NCBI RefSeq assembly: GCF_014698845.1
Contig: NZ_JACJTV010000040.1
Coordinates: 1-48,199 of the forward strand
Length of the DNA stretch: 48,199 nt
From: Coleofasciculus sp. FACHB-1120
GTDB taxonomy: Bacteria > Cyanobacteriota > Cyanobacteriia > Cyanobacteriales > FACHB-T130
Direction of reading: 5' to 3'
The notes under the pieces: generated by a model
Told to the model about the DNA's origin: nothing
The model's input: only the letters and a program-made list of their open reading frames with translations
Database searches by the model: none
Program-made: the position numbers and the translations under genes
Shown here: in pieces, positions 1-8,558 of the stretch
Position numbering within the stretch: position 1 is the first letter of the stretch
Layout: every line of letters starts with the position of its first letter

Positions 1-2
1 TG

Positions 3-107
3 TTTGACAATGAATATGATTTAGCCCTGGCTGTGATGGAGGGCATGGAATCACGAAGTGAACAAGGTGGGTATACGATGGAGCGTTTTAGGTTTAAATC
101 ATCCTAG
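3..107 (+). CDS. C-terminal fragment of an unidentified protein
   Basis: An open frame runs in from the left edge of the window and ends at a TAG after 34 codons. The visible tail is acidic at first (DNEYDLALAVMEGMES) and ends in a basic/aromatic stretch (MERFRFKSS). I do not recognise the family and the start lies outside the window. It is co-directional with nblA but separated from it by about 270 bases, so shared transcription is doubtful. Because so little is visible, a chance open frame cannot be excluded. Confidence 0.45.
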   Translation, partial: FDNEYDLALAVMEGMESRSEQGGYTMERFRFKSS

Positions 108-122
108 CTACTTACATTCACT

Positions 123-166
123 AAGGCGAATACTCGCGCACAACTTCAATAGGATTGGTATAGAGA
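123..166. repeat. Short dispersed repeat upstream of nblA
   Basis: The 16-mer AAGGCGAATACTCGCG at 123-138 recurs in inverted orientation at 39147-39162. Both copies are followed within about 30 bases by TTGGTATAGAGAT. This looks like a member or fragment of a genome-wide repeat. The rest of 108-380 contains AT-rich DNA presumed to hold the nblA promoter; I could not identify a convincing operator there. Confidence 0.4.
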
Positions 167-380
167 TTTTGCTAATCCTTCTTGAATAAATCTATCGGAT
201 TATTTCTCAAGGAAATTAAAGTTACACCGGGTGACAGAGGAAGCTATAAAGTTGAAAATGATATTTTGTAATTGTCAGGCAACAAAAGAAGTTTAAATAA
301 ACGGTTCATTTAGCTTCATTTTCAGACACATATCAATTACTTAACTCTAATTTTGCCCTAGGTGGGCACAGGAGAATATT

Positions 381-578
381 ATGGAACGTCCAATTGAATT
401 GTCTTTAGAGCAAGAATTTAGCCTAATTTCTTTTGCAGATCAAGTGCAGCATATGTCTCGCGAGCAAGCTCAACAATTTTTGCTCCAGCTACACAAGCAG
501 ATGATAATTCGAGACAATATCTATCAGAACCTGCTGAAGCATCAATGGGGACTGGATTCAATTCTAGGATCTGTGTAA
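381..578 (+). CDS. nblA: Phycobilisome degradation protein NblA
   Basis: A 65-residue protein matching the NblA family in length and sequence. The N-terminal ELSLEQEFSL segment, the central MSREQAQQFLLQLHKQM helix and the C-terminal LLKHQWG motif are the family hallmarks. NblA proteins bind phycobilisome linkers or phycobiliproteins and bring in the Clp protease, triggering antenna breakdown during nutrient starvation. The ATG is preceded by GGAG with a 6-base spacer, which fixes the start. A hairpin terminator follows at 652, so the gene looks monocistronic. NblA genes are typically induced by nitrogen or sulphur limitation; I saw no clear NtcA box (GTA-N8-TAC) in the upstream 270 bases. The family call is firm. 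Confidence 0.95.
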   Translation: MERPIELSLEQEFSLISFADQVQHMSREQAQQFLLQLHKQMIIRDNIYQNLLKHQWGLDSILGSV

Positions 579-651
579 AGCTTGAAGATGTAAAGCTTGA
601 AAGCGATCGCGTAAACTCTCCTAAACTTTGAAAAATTACATATATATCAGT

Positions 652-684
652 AAAGCCCTGGTTTACAGCCAGGGCTTTGTTGTT
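652..684 (+). terminator. Rho-independent terminator after nblA
   Basis: Perfect 10-bp stem, AAAGCCCTGG (652-661) and CCAGGGCTTT (669-678), with a 7-base loop and a T-rich tail (TTGTTGTT). It lies 74 bases after the nblA stop. The stem is symmetric and could also serve the minus-strand gene ending at 718. Confidence 0.85.
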
Positions 685-717
685 AGCTTTGGTTTTTAAA
701 TACTTACACGCCTTGGT

Positions 718-1860
718 TTAACGCTGACGTGCAGGGTCATGGTTCTGCTTGCGGAACAGATTAGCTAGACCGATTAGACCCAGCAAGCCTAGCCAGCCCC
801 AACTGGAGTTGCGATCGCGTCTTTCAGACTGAACTCCTTGGTAAGAAGTGGTGTCTGTAGTAGCGCCATTGGGAGTTGTGCTACCGGGAACCGTAGTTGT
901 ATCTGAAGTGGTACTCCCAGGTGTTGTAGTTGTGGCGTCAGGAGCAGCAGTAGTCCCTGAAGTTGCGCCCCCAGGCGTTGTAACTGTGCCGTAAGGAGCA
1001 GTAGAAGTCCCAGAAGTAGTGCCACCTGCACCCGTTGTCCCACCAGTTGCTCCTGCACCTGTGGTACCAGAAGTTGCACCGCCTGCACCCGTAGTACCAG
1101 CCGTTCCGCCACCGATGCCTGTGGTACCAGAAGTTGCACCGCCTGCACCCGTAGTACCAGCCGTTCCGCCACCGATGCCCGTGGTACCAGAAGTTGCGCC
1201 ACCTCCACCGATGCCCGTGGTACCAGAAGTTGTACCGCCTGTGCCCGTAGTCCCGGCAGTTCCGCCACCGATGCCCGTGGTACCAGAAGTTGCACCGCCT
1301 GCACCCGTCGTCCCAGCAGTTCCGCCACCGATGCCCGTGGTACCAGAAGTTGCACCGCCTGTGCCCGTAGTACCAGCAGTTCCGCCACCGATGCCCGTGG
1401 TACCGGCAGTTCCACCACCCGCACCTGTAGTCCCGGCAGTTGCACCGCCTGCACCCGTCGTCCCAGCAGTTCCGCCACCGATGCCTGTGGTACCACCAGT
1501 TGCACCACCCGCACCTATAGTCCCACCAGTTGCACCGCCTACACCCGTAGTACCAGCCGTTCCGCCACCGATGCCCGTGGTACCGGCAGTTGCACCACCC
1601 GCACCTATAGCACCGGCAGTTGCACCGCCTGTGCCCGTCGTCCCCCCAGTTGCGCCACCCGCACCTGTAGCACCGGCAGTTGCACCGCCTGCACCCGTCG
1701 TCCCCCCAGTTGCGCCACCTGCACCAGTACCAGTACCGGAAGCTGAACCACCCGCACCACCGCCAGTTTGGGCAACAGAAGGCAGAGTTAAGGGTAGAGC
1801 CGCTACAGTGAGGGCGAAGGTACTTGCAAAAAGAACTTTGGACAAATTAGAAGGTTTCAT
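718..1860 (-). CDS. Exported Gly/Thr/Ala-rich repeat protein with WGxxGxxG C-terminal anchor
   Basis: A 380-residue protein. Residues 1-30 form a Sec signal peptide ending at SVAQ. Residues of about 31-280 are almost only Gly, Thr, Ala, Ile and Ser in blocks such as GGATAGTTGAGGATSGTTG. A Thr/Pro-rich stretch follows (about 281-330). The C-terminus has an Arg/Asp-rich segment, then WGWLGLLGLIGLANLF and a basic tail, which is the WGxxGxxG-type C-terminal membrane segment known from cyanobacteria. I infer a surface or periplasmic protein with a flexible, elastin-like arm held at the membrane. The opposite strand is also open and Pro-rich across the repeats, but only the minus strand has a signal peptide and anchor. 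Repeat number is probably variable between strains. Specific function is unknown. Confidence 0.8.
   Translation of the reverse strand: MKPSNLSKVLFASTFALTVAALPLTLPSVAQTGGGAGGSASGTGTGAGGATGGTTGAGGATAGATGAGGATGGTTGTGGATAGAIGAGGATAGTTGIGGGTAGTTGVGGATGGTIGAGGATGGTTGIGGGTAGTTGAGGATAGTTGAGGGTAGTTGIGGGTAGTTGTGGATSGTTGIGGGTAGTTGAGGATSGTTGIGGGTAGTTGTGGTTSGTTGIGGGGATSGTTGIGGGTAGTTGAGGATSGTTGIGGGTAGTTGAGGATSGTTGAGATGGTTGAGGTTSGTSTAPYGTVTTPGGATSGTTAAPDATTTTPGSTTSDTTTVPGSTTPNGATTDTTSYQGVQSERRDRNSSWGWLGLLGLIGLANLFRKQNHDPARQR
1060..1740. repeat. Tandem repeats of about 60 bases inside the Gly-rich gene
   Basis: Units such as CCGCCACCGATGCCCGTGGT followed by ACCAGAAGTTGCACCGCCTG recur with few changes, in arrays that keep the reading frame. 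Such arrays are prone to slippage and unequal recombination, so the encoded arm length may vary. Confidence 0.85.
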
Positions 1861-2174
1861 CGTAGTGGTTTCTCTTATTCTCTAGAACTCTGCGACTTTT
1901 TATTATTCAAAAACGCTCTTGTTCACTTCATGGGCGACTGAACTGAAAAGACAGATATGCTTCTCATTCATGACGCCCCGATCTAAAGCAATCGTGGTTT
2001 AGAATACGGATCTGGAATTACCAAGAGCGTTTCGCTATTCGGCTTTGCTGCGATCGCTCTTAAGAAGAATAACTGCCATCATTTCTCCTTACTTCTACCA
2101 GAGGAACAGACCTTTCTCTCCCTGAAGGATTGAGTTTACTTTAAGCCAGTGTGTGCTTAAGAATACAAACAGTT

Positions 2175-2212
2175 CTATCGGGAGCTATGCTATGCTATGC
2201 TTCTCTCGATAG
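2175..2212. repeat. Hairpin with CTATG-type triplicate loop
   Basis: CTATCGGGAG (2175-2184) pairs with CTCTCGATAG (2203-2212), with one G-T pair. The loop holds three tandem TATGC units. No T-tract follows, so it is not a standard terminator. Confidence 0.5.
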
Positions 2213-2615
2213 CACAGCACATACGCTTAGTGATTAGTTAGGACTGTGTCATCGAGGGGAGAATATTTTTCCTTCGGTGTTAACTTTACCTTGGCTATTT
2301 TTCCCCTTTTATTCATCTGCTTTGCAGTTTCTCTGAGCAAGCGATCGCTCAACGCTCAGTTTGTAAAACAGAGTCAGGATTCATCACTTCCTTTGGGAGG
2401 TGCGCTAATCCTCCCAGAGAAATTACTATCTGCTCTACAGCCACTTTGCACAGACGTCCTTTCAGGCAATTCCTCGAAGAATACTCCGCCTTACATAAAA
2501 ATCATTAATGTGTTTATTTAAAACATGAATAAGCTGCTTTTTTTGTAACTTTAAACATTAAAATAGTTGCAAAAAAACTTCGCAACCATTTGTATTGGCT
2601 ACCAAAGGCTCAGTA

Positions 2616-2638
2616 TGAACCATAAAATTTATGGTTCA
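2616..2638. promoter_or_regulatory. 23-bp palindrome, possible operator
   Basis: TGAACCATAAA and TTTATGGTTCA are perfect inverted arms around a single central base. The short centre suits a dimeric DNA-binding protein better than an RNA hairpin. No gene start lies within 600 bases, so the role is unknown. Confidence 0.35.
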
Positions 2639-3175
2639 GTGTCGTCTTTCTTTAGCGATATAAGCCTTTTACTTAGCGTTTACCCAATCCAATTCGAGCG
2701 ATCGCTAAATGCTAGCTTCGGCGAACACGGCTCTTATTAAACAACCTGAGATGGAAACGCCTAAAGTGATAAAGCGTAGAAAAACAAGTTACGTGGGATT
2801 ACGTGCCATGCTTACTAAAGATGTTACAACCATTGAATAGGGACACAACAATCCTGCTACTTGGAAGCAATGTCTTTGTATTCCTGCAATCCACCCGCAT
2901 CTCTTCTTTACTCCCCCTAGAAGCCTATACGTAGGCATTTTGTAGTATTTAGCACAAACTAATTTAACATTAAATTTATTCTTTAGGAAGAAGTCGCGTC
3001 ATTCCTCTGGTAGAAGCTAGAACTCAACAATAGCAATTATTTTTTAAGCAGTGGCAGCAAATTCATTCTCCAGGCAGAAGTCAGTGGCAATAAAACCCGA
3101 TAAATTACTTAGAAGTGCGAAGTCAACAAAACTGCTTTAGAGTCGCAATAAGGTAAACAAGGCAGGAAAACATGC

Positions 3176-3208
3176 TTTCTAGCTGCTTTTTGCAGTTATA
3201 GCTAGAAA
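3176..3208. repeat. Hairpin in the probable leader of the glycosyltransferase gene
   Basis: TTTCTAGCT (3176-3184) and AGCTAGAAA (3200-3208) form a perfect 9-bp stem, with extra GC pairing possible inside. It lies 110 bases upstream of the 3318 start and could shape the messenger leader. Confidence 0.4.
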
Positions 3209-3317
3209 TTTATTCCAAGTGCTTTTTCAGTTCAAGGTTTTCCACTTTGTCTTTATTTTTGTGTAGGTAGGCGATTCTGAAAGCTTTAATCAAATCTACA
3301 AATCTCTGAGGCTATTT

Positions 3318-4679
3318 ATGTCCCAGCCTAAAAAATTGATGAAGAATAGTGTGAGTAGTGGTGGGGCATGGGAGATACAGTTCTCCAGAAAAGATGCACT
3401 TGAATCTCCTTCAGCAAGTGCATTATCTCCAGCATTACAGTCGGATGGTTCCCAAACTTCCTTGTCAAATACACCGGCGCTCATTTGCCTATCGCATTTG
3501 CGTTGGGATTTTGTCTACCAACGACCGCAACATCTCTTGACCCGCTGTGCAAAGGAAAGAAGAGTATTCTTTATTGAAGAACCGATGTTCAGTTCCGATC
3601 CATCTTGGCGACTGGATGTTAGTCTGCGCGAGAGTGGTGTCTCGGTGGTGGTGCCTCACTTGAGTGAAGGAATGAGTGAGGATGAAATCATCGCAGCTCA
3701 AAAGGGAATGCTCGATGATTTGTTGGCACAAGCGCAGATCCGCGAGTATATCCTGTGGTACTACACACCGATGGCGATCGCGATCGCAGATCACTTAGAT
3801 CCTCTCGTCGTTGTCTACGACTGCATGGATGAGCTATCTGCATTTAAGGGAGCGCCACCCGTGATGATCGAGCGCGAAGCCGAACTCTTTAAACGTGCAG
3901 ATTTGGTATTTACAGGCGGACAGAGCCTTTACGAAGCCAAGCGCAACCAGCACCCGAATGCCCACGCCTTCCCCAGTAGCATCGAGAGAGCGCACTTTGC
4001 ACAAGCAAAAACTCTGACAGAGGAACCAGCAGATCAAAAAAATATTCCCCACCCGCGTCTGGGATTCTATGGGGTAATTGATGAGCGCATGGATCTGGAA
4101 CTGCTGAGTGGCATGGCCCAAGCGCGACCTGATTGGCATCTGGTTATCATTGGCCCAGTCGTCAAAATAGACCCCAAAGAGCTGCCCCAACATCCCAATC
4201 TTCACTATCTGGGTGGGAAGTCTTATCAAGAACTGCCTGCATATCTTGGTGGGTGGGATGTAGCGTTGTTGCCTTTTGCTCGTAACGAGTCAACCCGCTT
4301 TATTAGCCCTACCAAAACTCCAGAATACCTCGCCGCTGGGAAGCCAGTCGTATCTACCTCGATCCGGGATGTCGTTCGTCCTTACGGAGAGATGGGTTTA
4401 GTGCAGATTGCAGATACCGTCGCAGATTTCGTCGCCGCAGCCGAAGCAGCAGTCGAGCAAAATTACGATCGATCGGCATGGCTGAGTCAGGTGGATGCTT
4501 TCTTAGCGCAGAATTCGTGGGATTCCACTTGGGCGCGGATGATGCAACTGATTGAGGGTGTAATGAACGACACGAGTGTATCTCAAGAATTGCGCGATCG
4601 CGTTGCCAAAACTTCAGCGTCTGAATTGGGCGAGCGTGCAGGAGTGACCTCGGTTAACAAACCCCAACAAACATCCTGA
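3318..4679 (+). CDS. GT-B fold glycosyltransferase (family 1/4 type)
   Basis: 453 residues. The first about 53 residues are a polar, Ser-rich extension. The fold then starts with LICLSHLRWDFVYQRPQHLL, typical of a cyanobacterial glycosyltransferase subfamily. The C-terminal nucleotide-sugar half is clear: LGFYGVIDERMDLELL, WHLVIIGPVV and a PEYLAAGKPVVST segment (about residues 335-350), the region holding the sugar-nucleotide-contacting glutamate in GT-B enzymes. It probably transfers a sugar onto an exopolysaccharide or glycolipid in the cytoplasm. The next gene is glf, so a galactofuranosyl or related transferase role is a reasonable inference, not shown by sequence. The ATG is preceded by GAGG. 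A terminator-like hairpin separates it from glf. Donor and acceptor are unknown. Confidence 0.85.
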   Translation: MSQPKKLMKNSVSSGGAWEIQFSRKDALESPSASALSPALQSDGSQTSLSNTPALICLSHLRWDFVYQRPQHLLTRCAKERRVFFIEEPMFSSDPSWRLDVSLRESGVSVVVPHLSEGMSEDEIIAAQKGMLDDLLAQAQIREYILWYYTPMAIAIADHLDPLVVVYDCMDELSAFKGAPPVMIEREAELFKRADLVFTGGQSLYEAKRNQHPNAHAFPSSIERAHFAQAKTLTEEPADQKNIPHPRLGFYGVIDERMDLELLSGMAQARPDWHLVIIGPVVKIDPKELPQHPNLHYLGGKSYQELPAYLGGWDVALLPFARNESTRFISPTKTPEYLAAGKPVVSTSIRDVVRPYGEMGLVQIADTVADFVAAAEAAVEQNYDRSAWLSQVDAFLAQNSWDSTWARMMQLIEGVMNDTSVSQELRDRVAKTSASELGERAGVTSVNKPQQTS

Positions 4680-4681
4680 GG

Positions 4682-4714
4682 CAGTCCCCTTAAAGCGAAT
4701 AAGGACTGGTTTTT
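4682..4714 (+). terminator. Terminator after the glycosyltransferase
   Basis: CAGTCC (4682-4687) pairs with GGACTG (about 4703-4708), extended by TTA/TAA, followed by GTTTTTGG. It begins 3 bases after the stop codon. The stem is imperfect, so termination may be partial. Confidence 0.6.
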
Positions 4715-4780
4715 GGTTGATTTTCTGGCTTTTCAGTTTTTCAATTTTTACTTTCTACCCAAGGGTAGCCGTTTCATTTT

Positions 4781-4802
4781 CCCTTACTCCCGTAAGGGTT
4801 TT
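4781..4802 (+). terminator. Compact terminator or attenuator just before glf
   Basis: CCCTTAC, loop TCCC, GTAAGGG, then TTTT: a short perfect intrinsic-terminator shape. It ends 37 bases before the glf ATG, so it either completes termination of the upstream unit or attenuates read-through into glf. Confidence 0.65.
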
Positions 4803-4839
4803 ACCGCCATATTTCTATTAAATAAGCGAGGCTTTTAGA

Positions 4840-6066
4840 ATGTTCGATTATCTTATTGTGGGTGCAGGGTTCGCTGGAAGTGTCCTTGCAGAACGTCTAG
4901 CGAGTCAGGCAGGCAAGAAGGTTCTAGTGGTTGACAAGCGATCGCACATTGGCGGCAATGCTTACGATCATTACGATGATGCAGGCGTTCTTGTACATAA
5001 ATACGGCCCCCACATCTTTCATACCAATTCCCGCGAAGTCTTTGACTACCTTTCTAAGTTCACCGAGTGGCGCTCTTACGAACACCGCGTTTTGGCGAGT
5101 GTAGACGGTCAACTGGTACCAATGCCCATCAACCTCGATACCGTCAACAAGCTTTACGGACTCAGTCTCACTTCCTTTCAACTCGAAGAATTTTTCGCCT
5201 CGGTTGCTGAGAAAAAAGAATATATCCGCACCAGTGAAGATGTGGTTGTCAGCAAGGTAGGACGGGAATTGTACGAAAAATTCTTCCGGAACTACACGCG
5301 CAAACAATGGGGAATCGATCCCTCGGATCTCGATAAGTCAGTCACCTCACGGGTACCTACCCGCACCAATCGAGACGATCGATATTTCACCGATAGCTAT
5401 CAAGCGATGCCATTGCACGGCTATACCCGGATGTTCGAGAAGATGTTGTCTCACCCGAACATCAAAATTATGCTGAACACCGATTATCGGGAGATTCAGA
5501 AAGTCATTCCGTACCGCGAAATGATTTACAGCGGACCCGTGGATGCTTACTTCGACTATCGCTATGGAAAGCTTCCCTACCGTTCCCTTGAATTCAAGCA
5601 TGAAACGCACAACAAGCCTGTGCATCAATCAGCGCCAGTCGTAAACTACCCCAACGAGCATTTATACACTCGCATCACTGAGTTCAAGTATCTGACAGGA
5701 CAAGAACACAGTAAAACTAGCATCGTTTACGAGTACCCCCAGGCCGAGGGAGATCCTTACTACCCAGTACCACGCCCAGAAAATGCCGAACTCTACAAGA
5801 AATACAAGGCATTGGCTGATGCAACGTCGGGAGTACATTTTGTAGGACGGTTGGCGACCTACAAGTATTACAACATGGATCAATGCGTGGCGCAGGCGCT
5901 CACAGTTTATAAACAGATTGGCACGAAACGTGAGCCAGTTGTTTTAGAACCTGTAGAAGCGAGAAGCAGCTACACCCAGAATGTTTCTTTAGATGAAATC
6001 GTTGAGAAACGCCCACAGACAGAAGTTGTAACCACCAACGGTCACGGAAAAGCAGTGAGTCATTAG
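4840..6066 (+). CDS. glf: UDP-galactopyranose mutase
   Basis: 408 residues, the usual length for bacterial UGM. The N-terminus MFDYLIVGAGFAGSVLAERL is the FAD-binding GxGxxG Rossmann motif, followed by VVDKRSHIGGNAYDH, also diagnostic of UGM. HKYGPHIFHTN, YTRKQWG and the C-terminal FVGRLATYKYYNMDQ (FAD and substrate contacts) are all present. The enzyme interconverts UDP-galactopyranose and UDP-galactofuranose in the cytoplasm using reduced FAD, supplying the donor for galactofuranose-containing glycans. The ATG has GAGG 9 bases upstream. The last about 45 residues (after the FAD contacts) are a variable polar tail. It sits with a glycosyltransferase upstream and glycoside hydrolases plus galT downstream, consistent with galactofuranose metabolism. 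Confidence 0.96.
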   Translation: MFDYLIVGAGFAGSVLAERLASQAGKKVLVVDKRSHIGGNAYDHYDDAGVLVHKYGPHIFHTNSREVFDYLSKFTEWRSYEHRVLASVDGQLVPMPINLDTVNKLYGLSLTSFQLEEFFASVAEKKEYIRTSEDVVVSKVGRELYEKFFRNYTRKQWGIDPSDLDKSVTSRVPTRTNRDDRYFTDSYQAMPLHGYTRMFEKMLSHPNIKIMLNTDYREIQKVIPYREMIYSGPVDAYFDYRYGKLPYRSLEFKHETHNKPVHQSAPVVNYPNEHLYTRITEFKYLTGQEHSKTSIVYEYPQAEGDPYYPVPRPENAELYKKYKALADATSGVHFVGRLATYKYYNMDQCVAQALTVYKQIGTKREPVVLEPVEARSSYTQNVSLDEIVEKRPQTEVVTTNGHGKAVSH

Positions 6067-6178
6067 TCAGTAGTTATTAGTCATTAGTCATTAGTGATTT
6101 GCTAATGGCTAATGGTTAATCGAGTGGTTTTTAGTGTCATAAACAATCGAAAACAATAGCCCTGAAGAATGGGCTATT
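6067..6178. repeat. Direct repeats plus hairpin after glf
   Basis: Bases 6067-6120 carry iterated TAGTCATTAG/TAATGGCTAATGG units, a common intergenic repeat type in cyanobacteria. A stem AATAGCCC (6155-6162) and GGGCTATT (6171-6178) follows with an 8-base loop and no T-tract. The hairpin ends 34 bases before the next start and may be a weak terminator or a processing site. Confidence 0.5.
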
Positions 6179-6212
6179 GACTCTGCATGCACAAATCAAT
6201 CGGGGGTGAGGC

Positions 6213-8537
6213 ATGACAAAAGCAGCATTAAATACAGAATTAATAATTAGCGATTCTGAATTCAGTCAAAACGCTCTAGTGCAGCGCCATGAAGTCCTAC
6301 TCAAAACTCAAAACTCAAAATTGGAGATGTGGGCTGGAGTCGAGTGTACCGTTAACCGGGTAGGCGATCGCTATTTCAACCAGTTGGAGCGAAACGGTCA
6401 CAAAACGCGCTTAAGCGACCTGAATTTGTTTGCCGAACTCGGTGTGCGTGCCATCCGCTATCCGATCCTTTGGGAACTAACCGCCCCCGATGGCCCAGAT
6501 AGTGCCGATTGGTCTTGGGCGGATGAACGACTGGGACGTTTGCGCGAACTGGGTATCCGTCCCATTGTCGGTTTAGTTCACCACGGCAGTGGCCCTCTTC
6601 ATACAAGTCTGGTGAATCCCACCTTTGCTTCTGGACTTGCCCAGTTTGCCGAAGCCGTTGCCCAACGCTACCCGTGGGTGGAAAATTACACCCCTGTCAA
6701 CGAGCCGCTCACGACAGCCCGCTTTAGCGGATTATACGGTCACTGGTATCCTCACGGTCGGGATAGTTTAACTTTCTTGCAGGCGTTGCTGACGCAACTC
6801 CGCGCCACGGTTCTCTCGATGCAGGCGATTCGCCAAGTTAACCCGAACGCAAAGCTGGTGCAAACCGAGGACTTGTGCAAGGTGTTCAGCACGCCACAGC
6901 TGGCATACCAAGCAGAGTTTGAAAATGAGCGTCGCTGGCTGAGTATCGATCTGCTGTCTGGTCGCCTGAATCGCGATCGCCCGATGTGGAAATATCTCTG
7001 TAATGTTGGGATTAATGAAGCTGAACTGGAGTGGTTTTTAGAAAATCCCTGTCCGCCGGACATCATTGGGATTAACCACTACTTAACGAGCGATCGCTTT
7101 CTGGATGAGCGCCTAGAACGCTATCCCCAGTGGACGCATGGAGGAAATGGGCGGCAGCAGTACGCAGATGTCGAGGCGGTGCGAGTCCGTGCGGAAGGAA
7201 TCGCCGGACCCTACGCGCTGATCAAAGAGACATGGGAACGCTATGGCTTGCCAATTGCGGTCACTGAAGTCCATCACGGTTGCACCCGCGAAGAACAACT
7301 GCGCTGGGTCAAAGAGGTGTGGGAAGCAGCAACCAGTCTGCGTTCCGAAGGTATTGACCTGCGTGCCATCACCGCTTGGTCGCTCCTCGGTTCTTATGAC
7401 TGGACTAGCTTGGTGACAAAAGATAACGGTCATTACGAGCCTGGGGTGTTCGACTTGCGATCGCCCGAACCCCGCCCAACTGCGATCGCCCATATGCTGC
7501 GCGAGTTGGCACGCGGCGAGATGCCCCACCACCCCCTTCTGGATGTGCCAGGATGGTGGCACAGACCCCAGCGACTGCTCTACCCACCCGTTGCAGAGAG
7601 CAACAGCGCAGAGGCGCAGGGGCGCAAAACCCCAGAAAAGCACCTCAGTCCTCAGCACCTCAGCACCTCAGCACCTGTTCGTTCTTCCTCCCCGCGTCCG
7701 CTCGCCATTATTGGAGCGAGAGGCACGTTGGGGAAAGCTTTTGCTCGAATTTGCGACATCCGGGGTATACCCTATCACCTCCTCAACCGTCAGGAACTGG
7801 ATATTGCCGAGCCTGCCTCAGTTGAGCGGGTACTGGCTGAACTCAAGCCTTGGGCGGTTGTAAATGCGGCTGGATACGTTCGCGTAGATGATGCAGAGCG
7901 GGAACCAGATGCTTGTCTGCGCGAAAACGCGGTGGGTCCGGCAAATCTCGCGGCTGCTTGCGCGAGGCAGAAAGTGGCCCTGCTCACCTTCTCATCGGAT
8001 CTGGTATTTGATGGGACTGGTGTTGCTCCTTATGTAGAGAGCGATGCTGTTGCACCGCTCAATGTGTATGGACGCAGCAAAGTGGAAGCTGAGTCGCAAG
8101 TTCTAAAGTTTCATCCCTCGTCGCTCGTCGTCCGCACCAGCGCCTTCTTCGGACCGTGGGACGAGTACAACTTTATTACAATGGCGCTCCGCACCCTAGC
8201 GGCAGGAAAACCCTTTATTGCGGCAGAAGATTCGGTCGTTTCACCGACCTACGTTCCGGATCTGGTCAATACCAGCCTTGACCTCTTAATTGACAGCGAA
8301 AGTGGTTTGTGGCACATTGCCAACCCTGGCGAGAGTTCTTGGGCAGACTTAGCACGGTTTGCGGCTAAGCAAGCCGGTTTCGATACTACGCAAATTGAAG
8401 CTTGTCCCATGCAAGCGCTCAGGCTATTGGCACCACGCCCAATCTACAGCGTTTTGGGCAGCGAACGGGGGGTACTGTTGCCGTCGCTGGAAAATGCGAT
8501 CGCCCGCTACTTCCAAGAATCCAAAATTTCCCTGTAA
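6213..8537 (+). CDS. Fusion of GH1-like glycosidase and RmlD-like sugar-nucleotide reductase
   Basis: 774 residues, two enzymes in one chain. Residues of about 38-440 resemble a family 1 glycosidase barrel: MWAGVECTVNRVGDRYFNQL, an NEP acid/base motif in YTPVNEPLTTARFSG (Glu near 164), and an ITE-like nucleophile site reading AVTEVHHG (Glu near 352) instead of the usual TENG. Residues of about 440-490 are a low-complexity linker. Residues 490-774 are an extended SDR of the RmlD type: GARGTLGKAF nucleotide motif, NAAGYVRVDDAE, and the catalytic YGRSK (near 619). RmlD enzymes reduce dTDP-4-keto-6-deoxymannose to dTDP-rhamnose. Linking a glycosidase with a sugar-nucleotide reductase suggests coupled exopolysaccharide trimming and synthesis. 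GGGGTGAGG precedes the ATG. The GH1 substrate is unknown, and the altered nucleophile context leaves activity open. Confidence 0.85.
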   Translation: MTKAALNTELIISDSEFSQNALVQRHEVLLKTQNSKLEMWAGVECTVNRVGDRYFNQLERNGHKTRLSDLNLFAELGVRAIRYPILWELTAPDGPDSADWSWADERLGRLRELGIRPIVGLVHHGSGPLHTSLVNPTFASGLAQFAEAVAQRYPWVENYTPVNEPLTTARFSGLYGHWYPHGRDSLTFLQALLTQLRATVLSMQAIRQVNPNAKLVQTEDLCKVFSTPQLAYQAEFENERRWLSIDLLSGRLNRDRPMWKYLCNVGINEAELEWFLENPCPPDIIGINHYLTSDRFLDERLERYPQWTHGGNGRQQYADVEAVRVRAEGIAGPYALIKETWERYGLPIAVTEVHHGCTREEQLRWVKEVWEAATSLRSEGIDLRAITAWSLLGSYDWTSLVTKDNGHYEPGVFDLRSPEPRPTAIAHMLRELARGEMPHHPLLDVPGWWHRPQRLLYPPVAESNSAEAQGRKTPEKHLSPQHLSTSAPVRSSSPRPLAIIGARGTLGKAFARICDIRGIPYHLLNRQELDIAEPASVERVLAELKPWAVVNAAGYVRVDDAEREPDACLRENAVGPANLAAACARQKVALLTFSSDLVFDGTGVAPYVESDAVAPLNVYGRSKVEAESQVLKFHPSSLVVRTSAFFGPWDEYNFITMALRTLAAGKPFIAAEDSVVSPTYVPDLVNTSLDLLIDSESGLWHIANPGESSWADLARFAAKQAGFDTTQIEACPMQALRLLAPRPIYSVLGSERGVLLPSLENAIARYFQESKISL

Positions 8538-8558
8538 AAATCGGTACTTTAACCCACT

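Larger units (their letters stand above)
1861..3317. other. Long gene-poor region upstream of the polysaccharide cluster
   Basis: About 1.45 kb without a gene I can defend. It contains a stem AAGAGCG/CGCTCTT (2023-2061), a hairpin with TATGC triplication (2175-2212), a 23-bp palindrome (2616-2638), loosely repeated blocks of the form ATTCT-x-x-x-GG-x-AGAAGTC around 2980-3085, and a hairpin at 3176-3208 close to the next gene. A GTG-started frame at 2246-2521 with a hydrophobic N-terminus exists, but it has no usable ribosome site and no family resemblance. The region could hold a long 5' untranslated leader or a small RNA; sequence alone does not settle this. Confidence 0.5.

Noticed and set aside
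789-1514. Second minus-strand frame through the same repeats (Val/Leu/Gln/Arg-rich)
   Set aside because: An out-of-frame reading of the tandem repeats without start signals or recognisable domains.
1019-1885. Long Pro/Val-rich plus-strand frame opposite the Gly-rich gene
   Set aside because: It is the complement of Gly/Thr repeat codons, has no signal peptide or ribosome site, and the minus strand has both a signal peptide and a WGxxGxxG anchor.
2246-2521. 91-codon frame with hydrophobic N-terminus
   Set aside because: GTG start with no proper ribosome site, no homology that I recognise, and it sits in gene-poor DNA.
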